NCBI RefSeq assembly: GCF_002865605.1
Contig: NZ_CP025583.1
Span: 2,274,501 to 2,338,500 of the forward strand
Reading direction: 5' to 3'
Source of the DNA: Paracoccus jeotgali
GTDB taxonomy: Bacteria > Pseudomonadota > Alphaproteobacteria > Rhodobacterales > Rhodobacteraceae
Length of the DNA stretch: 64,000 nucleotides
The notes beneath the pieces are model-generated. The model had not been told where the DNA came from. It saw only the letters and a list, made by a program, of their open reading frames with translations, and ran no database searches. Every line of letters begins with the position of its first letter. Position 1 is the first letter of the stretch. Positions 18,604 to 29,398 of this stretch are shown one piece after another. A program made the position numbers and the translations under genes.

Positions 18604-19677
18604 CTATTCGCCCCCCACGGGGATCACGTCGCGGCCCTCGAACAGTTTTTGCGACCCCAGACCGACGACGATCTCACCCGCCGAGACGCCTTCGGAGAGC
18701 AGCAGGTTTTCGTCGTCGAACCGCTCGATCCGCACCGGGCGCAGATGCACCCGCCCGTCCTCGACCACCCAGACGGCGGGCGAGCCGCCGCCCGAGCTTA
18801 GCGCCGTCCACGGGATCTCGACCGCCTCGCCGGTGCTCAGGGTCACGCGGCCGCGCACCGCCGCGCCCAGCAGGCTGGTATCGCGCGGCGCGTCATTGAC
18901 CAGCGCCCGCAACCGCACCGAGCCGGTGACCGGGTCGATCATGGGCGAGATTTCGGTGACATGGCCGCGCATTGGTGGGGCGTCGACCTCGATGGTGGAC
19001 AGGGCGACCTCTTTGCCCATCGCTCCATGCAGCGCCTGCATGTCGGCGGCCATGAACACCGCCTCGATCCCCGAGGCAGAGGCCAGCGACAGCACCGTCT
19101 GCGCCGGGCCCACGACCTGCCCCGGCTCGCCCCGCCGATCCGTCACGACGCCGGTGAAGGGCGCCCGCAATTCGGTATCCGAGACCGAACGGCGGGCCTG
19201 ATCGAGCACGCTTTCCGCTTGTTCCCGCTGGGTTTCGGCGGCGCTGAGCTGCTGGCGCGCCTCGTCGCGGGCGGCGCGGGTGCCGACGCCGCGTTCCAGC
19301 AGCGCCTCGGCCCGTTCGGCGGCCTGCCGGGCCTGATCTTCGGCCGCGCGCGCCGCCGACAGCGCCGCCGTGGCCGCATTCAGCGCTTGTTCAAGCTGCA
19401 ACGGGTCGATCCGCGCCAGCACATCGCCCTCGGCAAAGCGGTCGCCCTCGTTCACGTTAACCTCGATGATCCGCCCGCCTTGGCGAAAGCCCAGCTCGAC
19501 GCTGTCCAGCGCCTCGAGCGTGCCGGTCAGTTCGATGTCGATCTCGGTCGCGCGCGGGGCCACGGTGATGAACTCGACCCGCAGGGGCTCATCCGCAAGC
19601 GCGGGCAGCACGCCCGCAAGCCCAAGGCCAACAGCGACGGCCGCGATCGCGCCGCGTTTCAGAACTGCCACTGACAC
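18604..19677 (-). CDS. RND efflux periplasmic adaptor (first of two)
   Basis: First gene of the efflux operon. The 357-residue product has a signal sequence ending near PALADEP (about residue 30). A lipoyl half follows (NVNEGDRFAEGDVLARIDPLQLEQAL), then a helical hairpin rich in Ala, Arg and Glu (about 95-160), the second lipoyl half (LRAPFTGVVTDRRGEPGQVV) and beta-barrel domains. It is homologous in layout but clearly distinct in sequence from the following adaptor. The operon promoter must lie in the 139-bp gap shared with the divergent arfB. Confidence 0.92.
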   Translation of the reverse strand: MSVAVLKRGAIAAVAVGLGLAGVLPALADEPLRVEFITVAPRATEIDIELTGTLEALDSVELGFRQGGRIIEVNVNEGDRFAEGDVLARIDPLQLEQALNAATAALSAARAAEDQARQAAERAEALLERGVGTRAARDEARQQLSAAETQREQAESVLDQARRSVSDTELRAPFTGVVTDRRGEPGQVVGPAQTVLSLASASGIEAVFMAADMQALHGAMGKEVALSTIEVDAPPMRGHVTEISPMIDPVTGSVRLRALVNDAPRDTSLLGAAVRGRVTLSTGEAVEIPWTALSSGGGSPAVWVVEDGRVHLRPVRIERFDDENLLLSEGVSAGEIVVGLGSQKLFEGRDVIPVGGE

Positions 19678-19816
19678 ATCAGCCTCCGTTGCTGGGGGCG
19701 AGATTTGCCCGAAAACGCGGCGGTTGAAAAGGCCCGGGCGGCGGTGACCCGGCGCAAGCCTTCCGCTCGCAGGGATTTGTCCCTAGATTCGGTGGAAGCC
19801 TGCACGGGACCGTCAC

Positions 19817-20242
19817 ATGTTGCGCATCAACGACCAGATCAGCATTGAGGAATGGGAGCTGGTGGAAAGCTTCACCCGCTCGCAAGGGCCGGGCGGGCAG
19901 AATGTGAACACGGTCGAAACCGCCGTCGAGCTGCGCTTCGAGGCCGAGCGTTCGCCCAACCTGCCAGAGCCGGTCAAGCGCCGGCTGCGGCGGCTGGCCG
20001 GGCGGCGCTGGACGCAGGACGGGGCGGTGGTGATCCTTGCGCAGGAAACCCGCAGCCAGGCCCGCAACCGCGAACTGGCCCGGCAGCGGCTGGCCGAGCT
20101 GATCCACAACGCCACGCTGACGCCGAAACGCCGGGTGCCGACGCGCCCGACGCTGGGCAGCCAGCGGCGGCGGCTGAAGGCCAAGGCGGTGCGGGGCGAG
20201 GTCAAGGCGCTGCGCGGCAAGGTCGAAGGCGCGGATGACTGA
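19817..20242 (+). CDS. arfB: Alternative ribosome-rescue factor ArfB (peptidyl-tRNA hydrolase)
   Basis: ArfB rescues ribosomes stalled on mRNAs without stop codons by hydrolysing peptidyl-tRNA. The 141-residue product has the GGQ catalytic loop in SQGPGGQNVNTVETAVELRF (GGQ near residue 28) and the family's basic C-terminal tail (RRRLKAKAVRGEVKALRGK), which enters the empty mRNA channel. It is too short for a full release factor, which separates it from PrfA/PrfB. The stop region overlaps the Nudix start by 8 bp. Confidence 0.95.
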   Translation: MLRINDQISIEEWELVESFTRSQGPGGQNVNTVETAVELRFEAERSPNLPEPVKRRLRRLAGRRWTQDGAVVILAQETRSQARNRELARQRLAELIHNATLTPKRRVPTRPTLGSQRRRLKAKAVRGEVKALRGKVEGADD

Positions 20243-20732
20243 CCCGTTGACCGACCGCCTGCGCGGGTGGCTCGGGACGCTTCTGGGCCGCCGCCCGTCG
20301 GGGCTGCAGGTGGGTGCGCTGTGCGTCGATGCGCTGACCGGCCATGTGCTGCTGGTGACGACGCGGCGGACCGGCAGCTGGACCATCCCGCGCGGCTGGC
20401 CGATGTCGGGCCGCAGCATGGCCGGCGCCGCCCAACAAGAGGCGCTCGAGGAAGCCGGCGCGCGGGGCGAGATCGCCGAGGCCGCGATGGGGCGTTATCG
20501 CTACAAAAAGAAGCTGGGCGCCGGACTGACGCAGCCGGTGATCGTGCAGGTGCATCTGATGCAGGTGACGACGCTCGAACGCAAATACCGCGAGCGCGGC
20601 CAGCGCCAGCGCGCCTGGCTCACGCCCGAAGAGGCCGCAGACCGCGTAGCCCCACCGGGCCTGAAGGCGCTGATCTGCGGCCTGGCACCTGCGCAAGAGG
20701 GCACGCCCCTGCCCTGTGCCCGCAAGCGCTGA
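20235..20732 (+). CDS. Nudix hydrolase, diphosphoinositol-polyphosphatase-like
   Basis: A 165-residue Nudix protein. The Nudix box is GWPMSGRSMAGAAQQEALEEAGARG (start of box near residue 54), with QEALEEAG in place of the common REAxEE(T/A)G. The preceding TRRTGSWTIPRGWP and following YRYKKKLG place it in the branch that includes diphosphoinositol-polyphosphate and diadenosine-polyphosphate hydrolases. The first box Arg is Gln here, which may alter catalysis. It overlaps arfB by 8 bp, so the two are co-expressed; a functional link is not obvious. Confidence 0.88.
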   Translation: MTDPLTDRLRGWLGTLLGRRPSGLQVGALCVDALTGHVLLVTTRRTGSWTIPRGWPMSGRSMAGAAQQEALEEAGARGEIAEAAMGRYRYKKKLGAGLTQPVIVQVHLMQVTTLERKYRERGQRQRAWLTPEEAADRVAPPGLKALICGLAPAQEGTPLPCARKR

Positions 20733-20853
20733 CGCGGCGCCCTGAAAGGCTGCGTCTGCCGCTTCGCCACGCCAGCTTGCGCGTGCCTCACCCCTGTCCC
20801 GCCGTCTGCGCCCGCTGCTTGCCACGGCGCATCATTGGCGTATCGTCGCGCCA

Positions 20854-22260
20854 ATGCCAGACCGCCGCGACTTCCGTATCCTCGAGACCGACCTCGACCG
20901 CATCGGCCAGACCGAGAGCGCAGGCCGCCGCGCCACGCGTCCAATCCGGCGGCTGATCTTGCCGCTGATGCTGGCGCTGCTCGCGGTCATGCTCTCACCC
21001 CTGGCCGGGATCGCGACCGCGCCGCAGGTGGCGCTGATCGTGGGGCTGGCGGCGACGGTCTATCTGGGCGTGGCTTTGGGGGCGAGCGAGGTGGCGAACA
21101 GCCTTGGGCCGCCGGTCGCCGCCAATGCGCTGACGATGACGTTGGGGCTGGCGCTGGTCGCGGTGGCCCAGCTTGCCGGGGCGGTGCTGGCGGGCGGGCA
21201 GGTGACGCAGACCGTCTCCTCCGGGCTTGTCGAGTTCGCCCCGGACGGCGCAACCGTCCGGATCATGGCCGCCGCGCTGATCGGTGCCGCGCTGTGGGTG
21301 ACGCTGGTTCACTGGGCGCGGGCGCCGGTGTCGACCTTGCAAAGCATCGTTGGCGCCGTCCTCGGCGCGGGGCTGGTGGGGCTGGGTCCGGCGGCGATCC
21401 ACTGGCCGATGCTGCTTCGGATCGTTGCGGCCTGGCTTGCCGCCCCCCTTCTGACGGCTTTGCTGGCGACGCTGCTGCTGGCGCTGCTGCGCGGGCGGGT
21501 GCACTTCGCGGCAGATCGCAGTAGCGCAGCGCGGGTCTGGCTGCCGCTGGTGGTGGGCGTGACGCTGGCGGCGCTGGTAGCGTATCTGTCGATGCTGCAC
21601 GCGATGCCGCGAGATCTCTGGCTCCGGCTGGCGATGACTGCCGCCGCTGGCCTCGCAGGCTTTGTGATCACGGCCCGCCAGCTTGACCGCCAAATCGCGG
21701 CCAAGGGTGGCTCGGTCGGGCTGAAAAAGCTGCTGGGGGGTCCGCTGGCGGGGGTTGCGCTGCTGTCGGGTTTTGCGCAGGGCGCGACCGAGGTGGCGGT
21801 TATCGCGGGGCCGCTGACAGGCTTAATGACCTCGGTTGAACCGCTGACATGGCCGCTCTGGGCCTTGCTTCTCGCGGCGCTGGCCGTGGCGGTGGGGGTG
21901 CTGCTGCCGGGGCGGCGGATGGTCCGCATGGTCGGGCGCAGCGCGCGGCGGCTCAACCCGCTGCGGGCGTTTTGCGCCTTGCTGGCGGCCTCTGTGACGG
22001 CGCTCGGCTTCGCCGCGCTCGGCCTGCCGGTTTCGCTTTCAGGTTGTGTCGTCGGCGGCCTCTTCGGCATCGGCATCTACCGCGCTCAAGAGGACCGCCG
22101 CCGCAAACACCGCGAGCCCCTGCCGCCCGAGGAACAGGCCCGACGCCGCGCCCTCCGCCGCAGCCATCTGTTTACGCTGCTGGGCGCATGGGCGGTGACG
22201 CTGCTCGGTGCCGGGCTGTTCGCGGCGCTCGCTTGGCTCGCCCTGCGGCTGGTCGGCTGA
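20854..22260 (+). CDS. PiT-family-like inorganic phosphate transporter with altered signatures
   Basis: A 468-residue membrane protein with the PiT arrangement: a cytoplasmic N-terminus of about 35 residues, many hydrophobic segments, and two inverted copies of the PiT signature. In PiT proteins these read GANDVAN and FAHGxNDVA. Here they are GASEVAN (76-82) and FAQGATEVA (307-315), so both Asn-Asp pairs are replaced (S78/E79, T312/E313). The PVSTTHSIVG motif is PVSTLQSIVG. The fold is therefore PiT-like but the ion or phosphate site is divergent. No PhoU-like gene is adjacent. Phosphate as substrate is an inference only. Confidence 0.8.
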   Translation: MPDRRDFRILETDLDRIGQTESAGRRATRPIRRLILPLMLALLAVMLSPLAGIATAPQVALIVGLAATVYLGVALGASEVANSLGPPVAANALTMTLGLALVAVAQLAGAVLAGGQVTQTVSSGLVEFAPDGATVRIMAAALIGAALWVTLVHWARAPVSTLQSIVGAVLGAGLVGLGPAAIHWPMLLRIVAAWLAAPLLTALLATLLLALLRGRVHFAADRSSAARVWLPLVVGVTLAALVAYLSMLHAMPRDLWLRLAMTAAAGLAGFVITARQLDRQIAAKGGSVGLKKLLGGPLAGVALLSGFAQGATEVAVIAGPLTGLMTSVEPLTWPLWALLLAALAVAVGVLLPGRRMVRMVGRSARRLNPLRAFCALLAASVTALGFAALGLPVSLSGCVVGGLFGIGIYRAQEDRRRKHREPLPPEEQARRRALRRSHLFTLLGAWAVTLLGAGLFAALAWLALRLVG

Positions 22261-22378
22261 CCTGTTTACCACTGCTTTACCAAGAGCTTGAATCGCGCGC
22301 TTTGAGTCTGGCCCGGTTCTGCAACCCATGGTAGCTTCAATTCAAATCCAGCGCGGAAAACAGCGTGATGAGGCAGTG

Positions 22379-22921
22379 ATGATTCGAACAGTACGGGCAT
22401 TGCTTGCCCTTGGACTATTGCTATTCGTGACGGCCTGCGGCGGCGGCGACAGCTTGCCCGGCGGCCCTACCCCGCCCCGCTTCCTGTCCTATGACGGCCC
22501 GCCGGTGACGCAGATCGTGGTCAACAAATCCGACCGCAAGATGTTCCTGCTGTCCGGCACCACCATCCTCAAGACCTACAAGGTCGGCCTCGGCAACCAG
22601 CCGCTCGGGCCCAAGCAGTTTGAAGGCGATGGCAAGACGCCCGAGGGCATCTATTTCATCGACCGCTTCAACCCGCGCAGCGCCTATCACCTGTCGGTCG
22701 GGGTGAACTATCCCAGCGTGCAGGACACGGCGCGGGCGCTGTCGGTCGGGCTGCGGCCGGGCGGCGACATCTTCATCCACGGGCGCGGCCGCGACGGCGC
22801 GCTGGCGCGGGCGAACAAGGTCGATGACTGGACCGCCGGCTGCATCGCGGTCGAGGATCACGAGGTCGAAGAGATCTTTGCCATGGTCAAGACCGGCGTG
22901 CCGATCGTCATCAACCCCTGA
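22379..22921 (+). CDS. L,D-transpeptidase (YkuD) lipoprotein
   Basis: A 180-residue envelope enzyme of the YkuD family, which forms 3-3 peptidoglycan cross-links or links proteins to peptidoglycan. A signal with lipobox VTAC (Cys20) anchors it. The catalytic block is IFIHGRG (H134) followed by DWTAGCIAV (nucleophile C155), with the intervening spacing normal for the family. ATG 22379 gives a proper signal peptide; upstream starts at 22328 would put a charged stretch ahead of it. Confidence 0.93.
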   Translation: MIRTVRALLALGLLLFVTACGGGDSLPGGPTPPRFLSYDGPPVTQIVVNKSDRKMFLLSGTTILKTYKVGLGNQPLGPKQFEGDGKTPEGIYFIDRFNPRSAYHLSVGVNYPSVQDTARALSVGLRPGGDIFIHGRGRDGALARANKVDDWTAGCIAVEDHEVEEIFAMVKTGVPIVINP

Positions 22922-23036
22922 TCACGGCGGCACCCCGGCCGCTGATGACCTGAGCACCTGCACAAGGGCCGGCCCTCGCGGCTGGCTCTTGCACGCGGGC
23001 GGCGATCCGTCATGGTGCCCAAAAAGGAGCCGCCAG

Positions 23037-24215
23037 ATGAGCGATGAGATTCTTGTCATCAATGCCGGGTCGTCCTCGCTGAAGTTCTCGATCTTTGTCG
23101 ACGCCGATGACACGCCCGAGGTCAGCGGAAATATCGACGGCATCGGTCAGCACCAGCCGGCGCGGATCGTGCTGAAGGACGCCGCAGGCGCGCGGCTGCC
23201 GACCCATGGCAAGGGCGAGGTCGCCGATCACGGGCAGGCGCTGCTGGTCGCCATCGACGCCATGGCCGCGCATTATCCCGACCACAGCGTCAAGGCGGTG
23301 GGGCATCGGATCGTCCATGGCGGCGCCGATCTGGCCGAGCCGACGGTGATCGACGCGCCCGTGCTGGCGGTGCTCGAGTCGCTGGTGCCGCTGGTGCCGC
23401 TGCATCAGCCGCATTGCCTGAACGGGGTCCGCGCGGCGCAGGCGGCGTTTCCGGATGCGATGCAGGTGGCTTGTTTCGACACCGCCTTTCACCGCACCAT
23501 GCCCGAGATCAACCAGCTCTGCCCGATCCCGCGGCGCTTCTTTGACGAGGGTGTGCGGCGGTACGGGTTCCACGGCCTCAGCTATGACTACATCGCCTCG
23601 GCCCTGCGGCGGGATCATCCGGCGCTGGCGGCGGGCCGGGTGGTGGTGGCGCATCTGGGCAATGGCGCGTCGCTGTGCGGGATGCGGAATGGCCGTTCGG
23701 TGGCGACGACGATGGGGTTTTCGGCGCTGGACGGGCTGATCATGGGCACGCGCAGCGGGCATCTGGACCCCGGCGTGCTGCTGCATCTGCTGGATCGCGG
23801 CATGGATGCGGCCGAGCTGTCGCAGATGTTGTACCACCGCTCGGGCCTGCTGGGGATTTCCGAGATTTCCAATGACATGCGCGTGTTGCTGGAGAGTGAC
23901 GATCCCCGCGCGGCTCAGGCGGTCGAGGTCTTTGCCGCCAGCCTGACCGCGCATATCGCGGCCATGGCGGCGCGGTTGGGCGGGATCGACGCGCTGATCT
24001 TTACCGCCGGCATCGGCGAGAACGCGGCGCCCATCCGCGCGCGCGTCTGCGAGGGGCTGGCCTGGCTGGGGCTGGACCTTGACGCCGCCGCGAATGACAG
24101 CGGGCAGGAACGCATTTCGACGGCGGACTCGCCTCTCGCCGCGCTGGTCATTCCGACCCGAGAGGATCTGCCGATCCTGCACGCGGTACGCGCGCAGCTT
24201 GCCGCCCGCGGCTAG
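23037..24215 (+). CDS. ackA: Acetate kinase
   Basis: Interconverts acetate and acetyl phosphate with ATP/ADP. The 392-residue ASKHA-fold protein has VINAGSSSLKFSIF at the N-terminus, GHRIVHGG near residue 90, RYGFHGLSY near 175, AHLGNGASL near 205 and TMGFSALDGLIMGTRSGHLDPG near 225. The ATG follows an AAGGAG ribosome site 7-8 bases away. Usual partners (phosphotransacetylase or phosphoketolase) are not adjacent on either side, so the gene is a single unit here. Confidence 0.96.
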   Translation: MSDEILVINAGSSSLKFSIFVDADDTPEVSGNIDGIGQHQPARIVLKDAAGARLPTHGKGEVADHGQALLVAIDAMAAHYPDHSVKAVGHRIVHGGADLAEPTVIDAPVLAVLESLVPLVPLHQPHCLNGVRAAQAAFPDAMQVACFDTAFHRTMPEINQLCPIPRRFFDEGVRRYGFHGLSYDYIASALRRDHPALAAGRVVVAHLGNGASLCGMRNGRSVATTMGFSALDGLIMGTRSGHLDPGVLLHLLDRGMDAAELSQMLYHRSGLLGISEISNDMRVLLESDDPRAAQAVEVFAASLTAHIAAMAARLGGIDALIFTAGIGENAAPIRARVCEGLAWLGLDLDAAANDSGQERISTADSPLAALVIPTREDLPILHAVRAQLAARG

Positions 24216-24229
24216 GGCAGATGCGACAG

Positions 24230-24254
24230 CGCCCGCCCCTTTCGGGTGCGGGCG
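24230..24254. terminator. GC-rich hairpin between convergent ackA and dnaJ
   Basis: The arms CGCCCGCCCC-like (24230-24239) and GGGTGCGGGCG (24244-24254) can pair over about 10 bp around a TTTC loop, with one bulged T at 24247. It sits in the 63-bp gap where ackA and dnaJ converge and could act on transcripts from both sides. No T-run follows, so intrinsic termination is weakly supported. Confidence 0.4.
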
Positions 24255-24278
24255 TCGGGGTCGTCGCAAAGGCGCCGG

Positions 24279-25445
24279 TCAGGTGCCGGTCATGTCGTCC
24301 CAGAAGTTGCGAACCTTGTCAAAGAAGCCGGTCGATTGCGGCGAGTTGTCGGCCTGGATCTCGTCGAACTCGCGCAGCAATTCGCGCTGTCTTGCGGTCA
24401 GGTTGACCGGCGTTTCCACGACCAGCTCGATCATCATGTCGCCCGGCTCGTCATTGGCGCGCGGCCCGTGGCGCAGGGGGGGCATGCCCTTGCCGCGCAG
24501 CCGCATCTGGCGGCCGGTCTGGCTGCCCGCCGGCACCCGCACGCGCGAGCGCCCGCCGTCGATGGTCGGCACCTCGACCTCGCCGCCAAGCGCGGCGGTG
24601 GTCATGCCGACCGGCACCTGACAGGCCAGCGTGCGGCCGTCGCGCAGGAAGATCTCGTGCTCTTTGACCGAGACGAAGATATACAGATCGCCCGACGGGC
24701 CGCCGCGCAGCCCGGCCTCGCCCTCGCCGGCAAGGCGGATGCGGGTGCCGGTCTCGACGCCGGCGGGGATGCTGACCTGCAAGGCGCGCTTCTGCTCGAC
24801 CCGGCCCTGACCGTGACAGGCCTGGCAGGGGTTCTTGATCATCTGGCCCTGACCGTTGCAGGTCGGGCAGGTCCGTTCGACGGTGAAGAAGCCTTGGGTC
24901 GCGCGGACCTTGCCCATGCCGGAACAGGTCGGGCAGGTGACAGGCTCGACCGCGCCCTCGGCGCCGGTGCCGTTGCATTCGGCGCAGGCGACCGAGCCGG
25001 GGATGTTGATGGTCTTCTGCGCGCCCTCGAACGCCTCTTCCAGCGTGACCGAGAGGTTATAGCGCAGGTCTTGCCCCCGGCTGGGCCGGTTGCGGCCGCC
25101 GCCAGAGGCGCGTCCGCCGAACTCGCCGAACAGATCCTCGAAAATGTCGGCGAAGGCCGAGCCGAAATCGCCCTGCCCGCCGCCGCCGCGGCCAAAGCCG
25201 CCGAAACCGCCGCCGCCACCTTCGAAGGCGGCATGGCCAAAGCGGTCATAGGCCGCCTTTTTCTGCGAATCCTTCAGGCAGTCATAGGCCTCGTTCACTT
25301 CCTTGAAGCGTGCCTCGGACTCCGGGTCCGACCCGTTGCGGTCGGGATGCAGCTCTTTCGCCTTGCGGCGATAGGCCTTCTTGATTTCGTCGCCATCCGC
25401 GCCCCTGCTGACGCCAAGCGTTTCGTAATAGCAGCGTTTTGCCAT
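24279..25445 (-). CDS. dnaJ: Chaperone DnaJ
   Basis: Hsp40 co-chaperone that delivers clients to DnaK and stimulates its ATPase. The 388-residue product has the J-domain with HPD (near residue 33), a Gly/Phe-rich region (about 75-115), and the zinc domain with four CxxCxGxG repeats ([32 protein letters not shown]). C-terminal client-binding domains complete it. ATG 25445 is the family start; upstream MCKGHG is not conserved. It lies downstream of dnaK in the same direction, separated by 68 bp that contain a strong hairpin. Confidence 0.97.
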   Translation of the reverse strand: MAKRCYYETLGVSRGADGDEIKKAYRRKAKELHPDRNGSDPESEARFKEVNEAYDCLKDSQKKAAYDRFGHAAFEGGGGGFGGFGRGGGGQGDFGSAFADIFEDLFGEFGGRASGGGRNRPSRGQDLRYNLSVTLEEAFEGAQKTINIPGSVACAECNGTGAEGAVEPVTCPTCSGMGKVRATQGFFTVERTCPTCNGQGQMIKNPCQACHGQGRVEQKRALQVSIPAGVETGTRIRLAGEGEAGLRGGPSGDLYIFVSVKEHEIFLRDGRTLACQVPVGMTTAALGGEVEVPTIDGGRSRVRVPAGSQTGRQMRLRGKGMPPLRHGPRANDEPGDMMIELVVETPVNLTARQRELLREFDEIQADNSPQSTGFFDKVRNFWDDMTGT

Positions 25446-25462
25446 TCCGTGCCCCTTGCACA

Positions 25463-25498
25463 AAGGCCGGCCCGGTTATCTGTGTCCGGGCCGGCCTT
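25463..25498 (-). terminator. Perfect 13-bp hairpin between dnaK and dnaJ
   Basis: AAGGCCGGCCCGG at 25463-25475 is the exact reverse complement of 25486-25498, with a 10-base loop. In the dnaK-to-dnaJ direction it is followed by only three T residues. It probably works as a partial terminator or an mRNA 3'-end stabiliser, lowering DnaJ relative to DnaK. The structure is directly visible; the effect is inferred. Confidence 0.7.
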
Positions 25499-25513
25499 GC
25501 TGTTTACCTGCGC

Positions 25514-27430
<1,917 letters not shown>

Positions 27431-27540
27431 GTTTAACCTCTCTTGCGGCGATTTCAGCGGCCCGCGGGTCCGGCGCGCGGCCCCCGAAGACCTTATCCCT
27501 ATTGTCTGACATGCCGGCCCCACGACCGGCTTCGTTGGGC

Positions 27541-27570
27541 TATATAGGAAGGGGCTTTTGACCCTGCAAG
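27541..27570 (-). promoter_or_regulatory. RpoH (sigma32)-type heat-shock promoter for dnaK
   Basis: Read on the minus strand, CTTG (27570-27567) is followed by an 18-bp spacer and CCTATATA (27548-27541). This fits the alphaproteobacterial RpoH pattern of CTTG, 17-18 bp, then CYTATNT. The dnaK ATG is about 110 bp further on. It is the expected control for a dnaKJ unit. Confidence 0.75.
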
Positions 27571-27627
27571 AAGCGCCGTGACCCAGGGCGCGGGCAAATT
27601 CGCCCGCAAAATGCCGCAGCCCCCAGC

Positions 27628-28521
27628 CTAACGGCCCGCCGACCAGCTGAGCGAGACCTTGTTGCGGGTGACGAAATCGCCCATCAGCCCGATCATCGCC
27701 AGCGCCAGCGAGACATAGATAGGATACATCAGGTTCGAATTGTGCGGCGAGTAATTCAGAAAGGCATAGCCGCGGGTCTGGTCGATGATGTGGAACAGCG
27801 GGTTCCAGTCGAACATCTGCAGCATGAAGCCGGGCAGCGTATTGGCCACGAACATCTTGCCCGAGGTGAACATGTTCATGCGCCGGTAAAGCTGGCTGAT
27901 GATCCCGATGGCGCGGGGCGACCAGGGCCTTAACGCGCGAAACACTATGCCCACGCAACAGCCGCTGAACCAGGCGAGGATCAGCATCCCCAGACAGGCA
28001 TAGGGCCGGTCGATGACGACAGGCTCGATGAAGGTGTGGACCAGCAAGAGCAGCACGATCGACGCGATGACCTGCTGATACAGTGCCGCCAGCGCCGAGG
28101 CGGCAATCGCAATCGCCGGGTTCATCGGTGTGTGCTTCATCAGGGCCGATGTCGGACCCTCGGCCCCCATCACCGCCCCCACCGCCTGCAGATGGGTCAT
28201 GAACATGAAGATGCCGGTCATGATATAGACGATGAAATTGCCGCCCAGCGGCGATCGTCTCACCCCCAGCACCAGATAGAGCACCATGAAGACGCCGACC
28301 ATGACGATCGACCGCATCATCGTCATCAGCAGGCTGGCGATGGGGCTGCGTTCGCCCTTGCGCAGCTTGTAGACGGTCATGTGATAGATCAGCGCGACCG
28401 TCGTGGCGGCGGCCTGAAACAGATTGTCCGTTCTGCGCTGCTGGAACACCTCGACCCCCGGTCTGCCGCGAAAGGTGGCGGCCAAGCCCGCGCGCTTGCC
28501 CTGAACCCACCGCCGGATCAT
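27628..28521 (-). CDS. Polysaccharide ABC exporter permease (ABC-2, KpsM-like)
   Basis: A 297-residue membrane protein with about six spans and an ABC-2 layout: an N-terminal cytoplasmic helix ([24 protein letters not shown]), [23 protein letters not shown] in the first half, and [24 protein letters not shown] before the last spans. This WNPLxHxIDxxRxxxF pattern is typical of capsule/O-antigen exporters. The ATPase partner is not adjacent. The start is uncertain: ATG 28521 is used, but a GTG at 28449 better matches family N-termini. It is divergent from cysQ at the edge of the glycosyltransferase locus. Confidence 0.87.
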   Translation of the reverse strand: MIRRWVQGKRAGLAATFRGRPGVEVFQQRRTDNLFQAAATTVALIYHMTVYKLRKGERSPIASLLMTMMRSIVMVGVFMVLYLVLGVRRSPLGGNFIVYIMTGIFMFMTHLQAVGAVMGAEGPTSALMKHTPMNPAIAIAASALAALYQQVIASIVLLLLVHTFIEPVVIDRPYACLGMLILAWFSGCCVGIVFRALRPWSPRAIGIISQLYRRMNMFTSGKMFVANTLPGFMLQMFDWNPLFHIIDQTRGYAFLNYSPHNSNLMYPIYVSLALAMIGLMGDFVTRNKVSLSWSAGR

Positions 28522-28594
28522 AAGGGGCGAAACGGGCTCGCACAATCGCAGTCGGTGCTCGTGGTGAAGGATGCGTAAACAGGCGGAGGCCAGC

Positions 28595-29398
28595 ATGGAT
28601 TTCGACAGGCTTACCCGGGTGATGCGGCAACTGGCGCTGCAGGCGGGCGACAGGATCATGGAGGTCTATGCCGCCGAGGATTTCGAGGTCCGCGCCAAAT
28701 CCGACGCCTCGCCCGTGACCGAGGCCGACGAGGCCGCCGACGCGCTGATCGCGGCCGGGCTGCGGGCCGCGTTCCCCGACATCCCGCTGGTGACCGAGGA
28801 ACAGGCCGACAGCCACGGCCAGAAGGTCAGCACCTTCCTGATCGTCGATCCGCTGGACGGCACCAAGGAATTCGTGCAGCGGCGCGGCGATTTCACCGTC
28901 AACATCGCCTATGTCCGCGATGGCGTGCCGCTGCGGGGCGTGGTCTTTGCCCCGGCGCGCAAGCGGCTGTTCTATACCCTGCCCGATGGTCGTTCGGTCG
29001 AGGAAACCGGGCCGTTCGGCGACACCCCCGGCCCGACCCAGCCCATCGGCGTCAACCCGGTGCCGGACAATCGCGGACTGATGATCGTCGCGTCGAAATC
29101 GCACCGGGACGCTGCGACCGACGCCTATATCTCGCGCTACAAGGCGCGCGACATGACCTCGGCCGGGTCGTCGCTGAAGTTCTGCCTGGTCGCGACGGGC
29201 GAGGCGGATCTCTATCCGCGCCTCGGCCGGACGATGGAATGGGACACGGCGGCGGGCGATGCGGTGCTGCGCGGCGCAGGCGGCGAGATGGTGCGTTTCG
29301 ACGACCACCGCCCGCTGGAATACGGCAAGCCGGGCTTTGAAAACCCGTTCTTCATCGCCTATGCGCCCGGCGTGTTGCTGATCCGGGGCGACGAATAA
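28595..29398 (+). CDS. cysQ: 3'(2'),5'-bisphosphate nucleotidase CysQ
   Basis: Mg-dependent phosphatase that removes 3'-phosphoadenosine 5'-phosphate (PAP), the product of PAPS-using enzymes. The 267-residue product has the inositol-monophosphatase-fold motifs [16 protein letters not shown], the metal site [17 protein letters not shown] and the C-terminal [20 protein letters not shown] 28595 follows a GGAGG site; an upstream ATG at 28571 overlaps the permease control region. The stop overlaps the kdsB start by one base. The neighbouring sulfotransferase (37.5 kb) would produce PAP, which gives this copy a local purpose. Confidence 0.94.
   Translation: MDFDRLTRVMRQLALQAGDRIMEVYAAEDFEVRAKSDASPVTEADEAADALIAAGLRAAFPDIPLVTEEQADSHGQKVSTFLIVDPLDGTKEFVQRRGDFTVNIAYVRDGVPLRGVVFAPARKRLFYTLPDGRSVEETGPFGDTPGPTQPIGVNPVPDNRGLMIVASKSHRDAATDAYISRYKARDMTSAGSSLKFCLVATGEADLYPRLGRTMEWDTAAGDAVLRGAGGEMVRFDDHRPLEYGKPGFENPFFIAYAPGVLLIRGDE

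Noticed and set aside
19782..19800. Short inverted repeat AGGGA/TCCCT in the arfB leader
   Set aside because: Five-base arms are within chance for this composition and no regulator is suggested.
22300..22360. TTCAAATC sequence near the L,D-transpeptidase that recalls a tRNA T-loop
   Set aside because: No flanking stems form a cloverleaf; it lies in the leader of the transpeptidase gene.
27431..29308. Upstream in-frame extension of dnaK (1264 codons in total)
   Set aside because: The extension covers cysQ antisense and the permease; dnaK has its own family start at 27430 and promoter.
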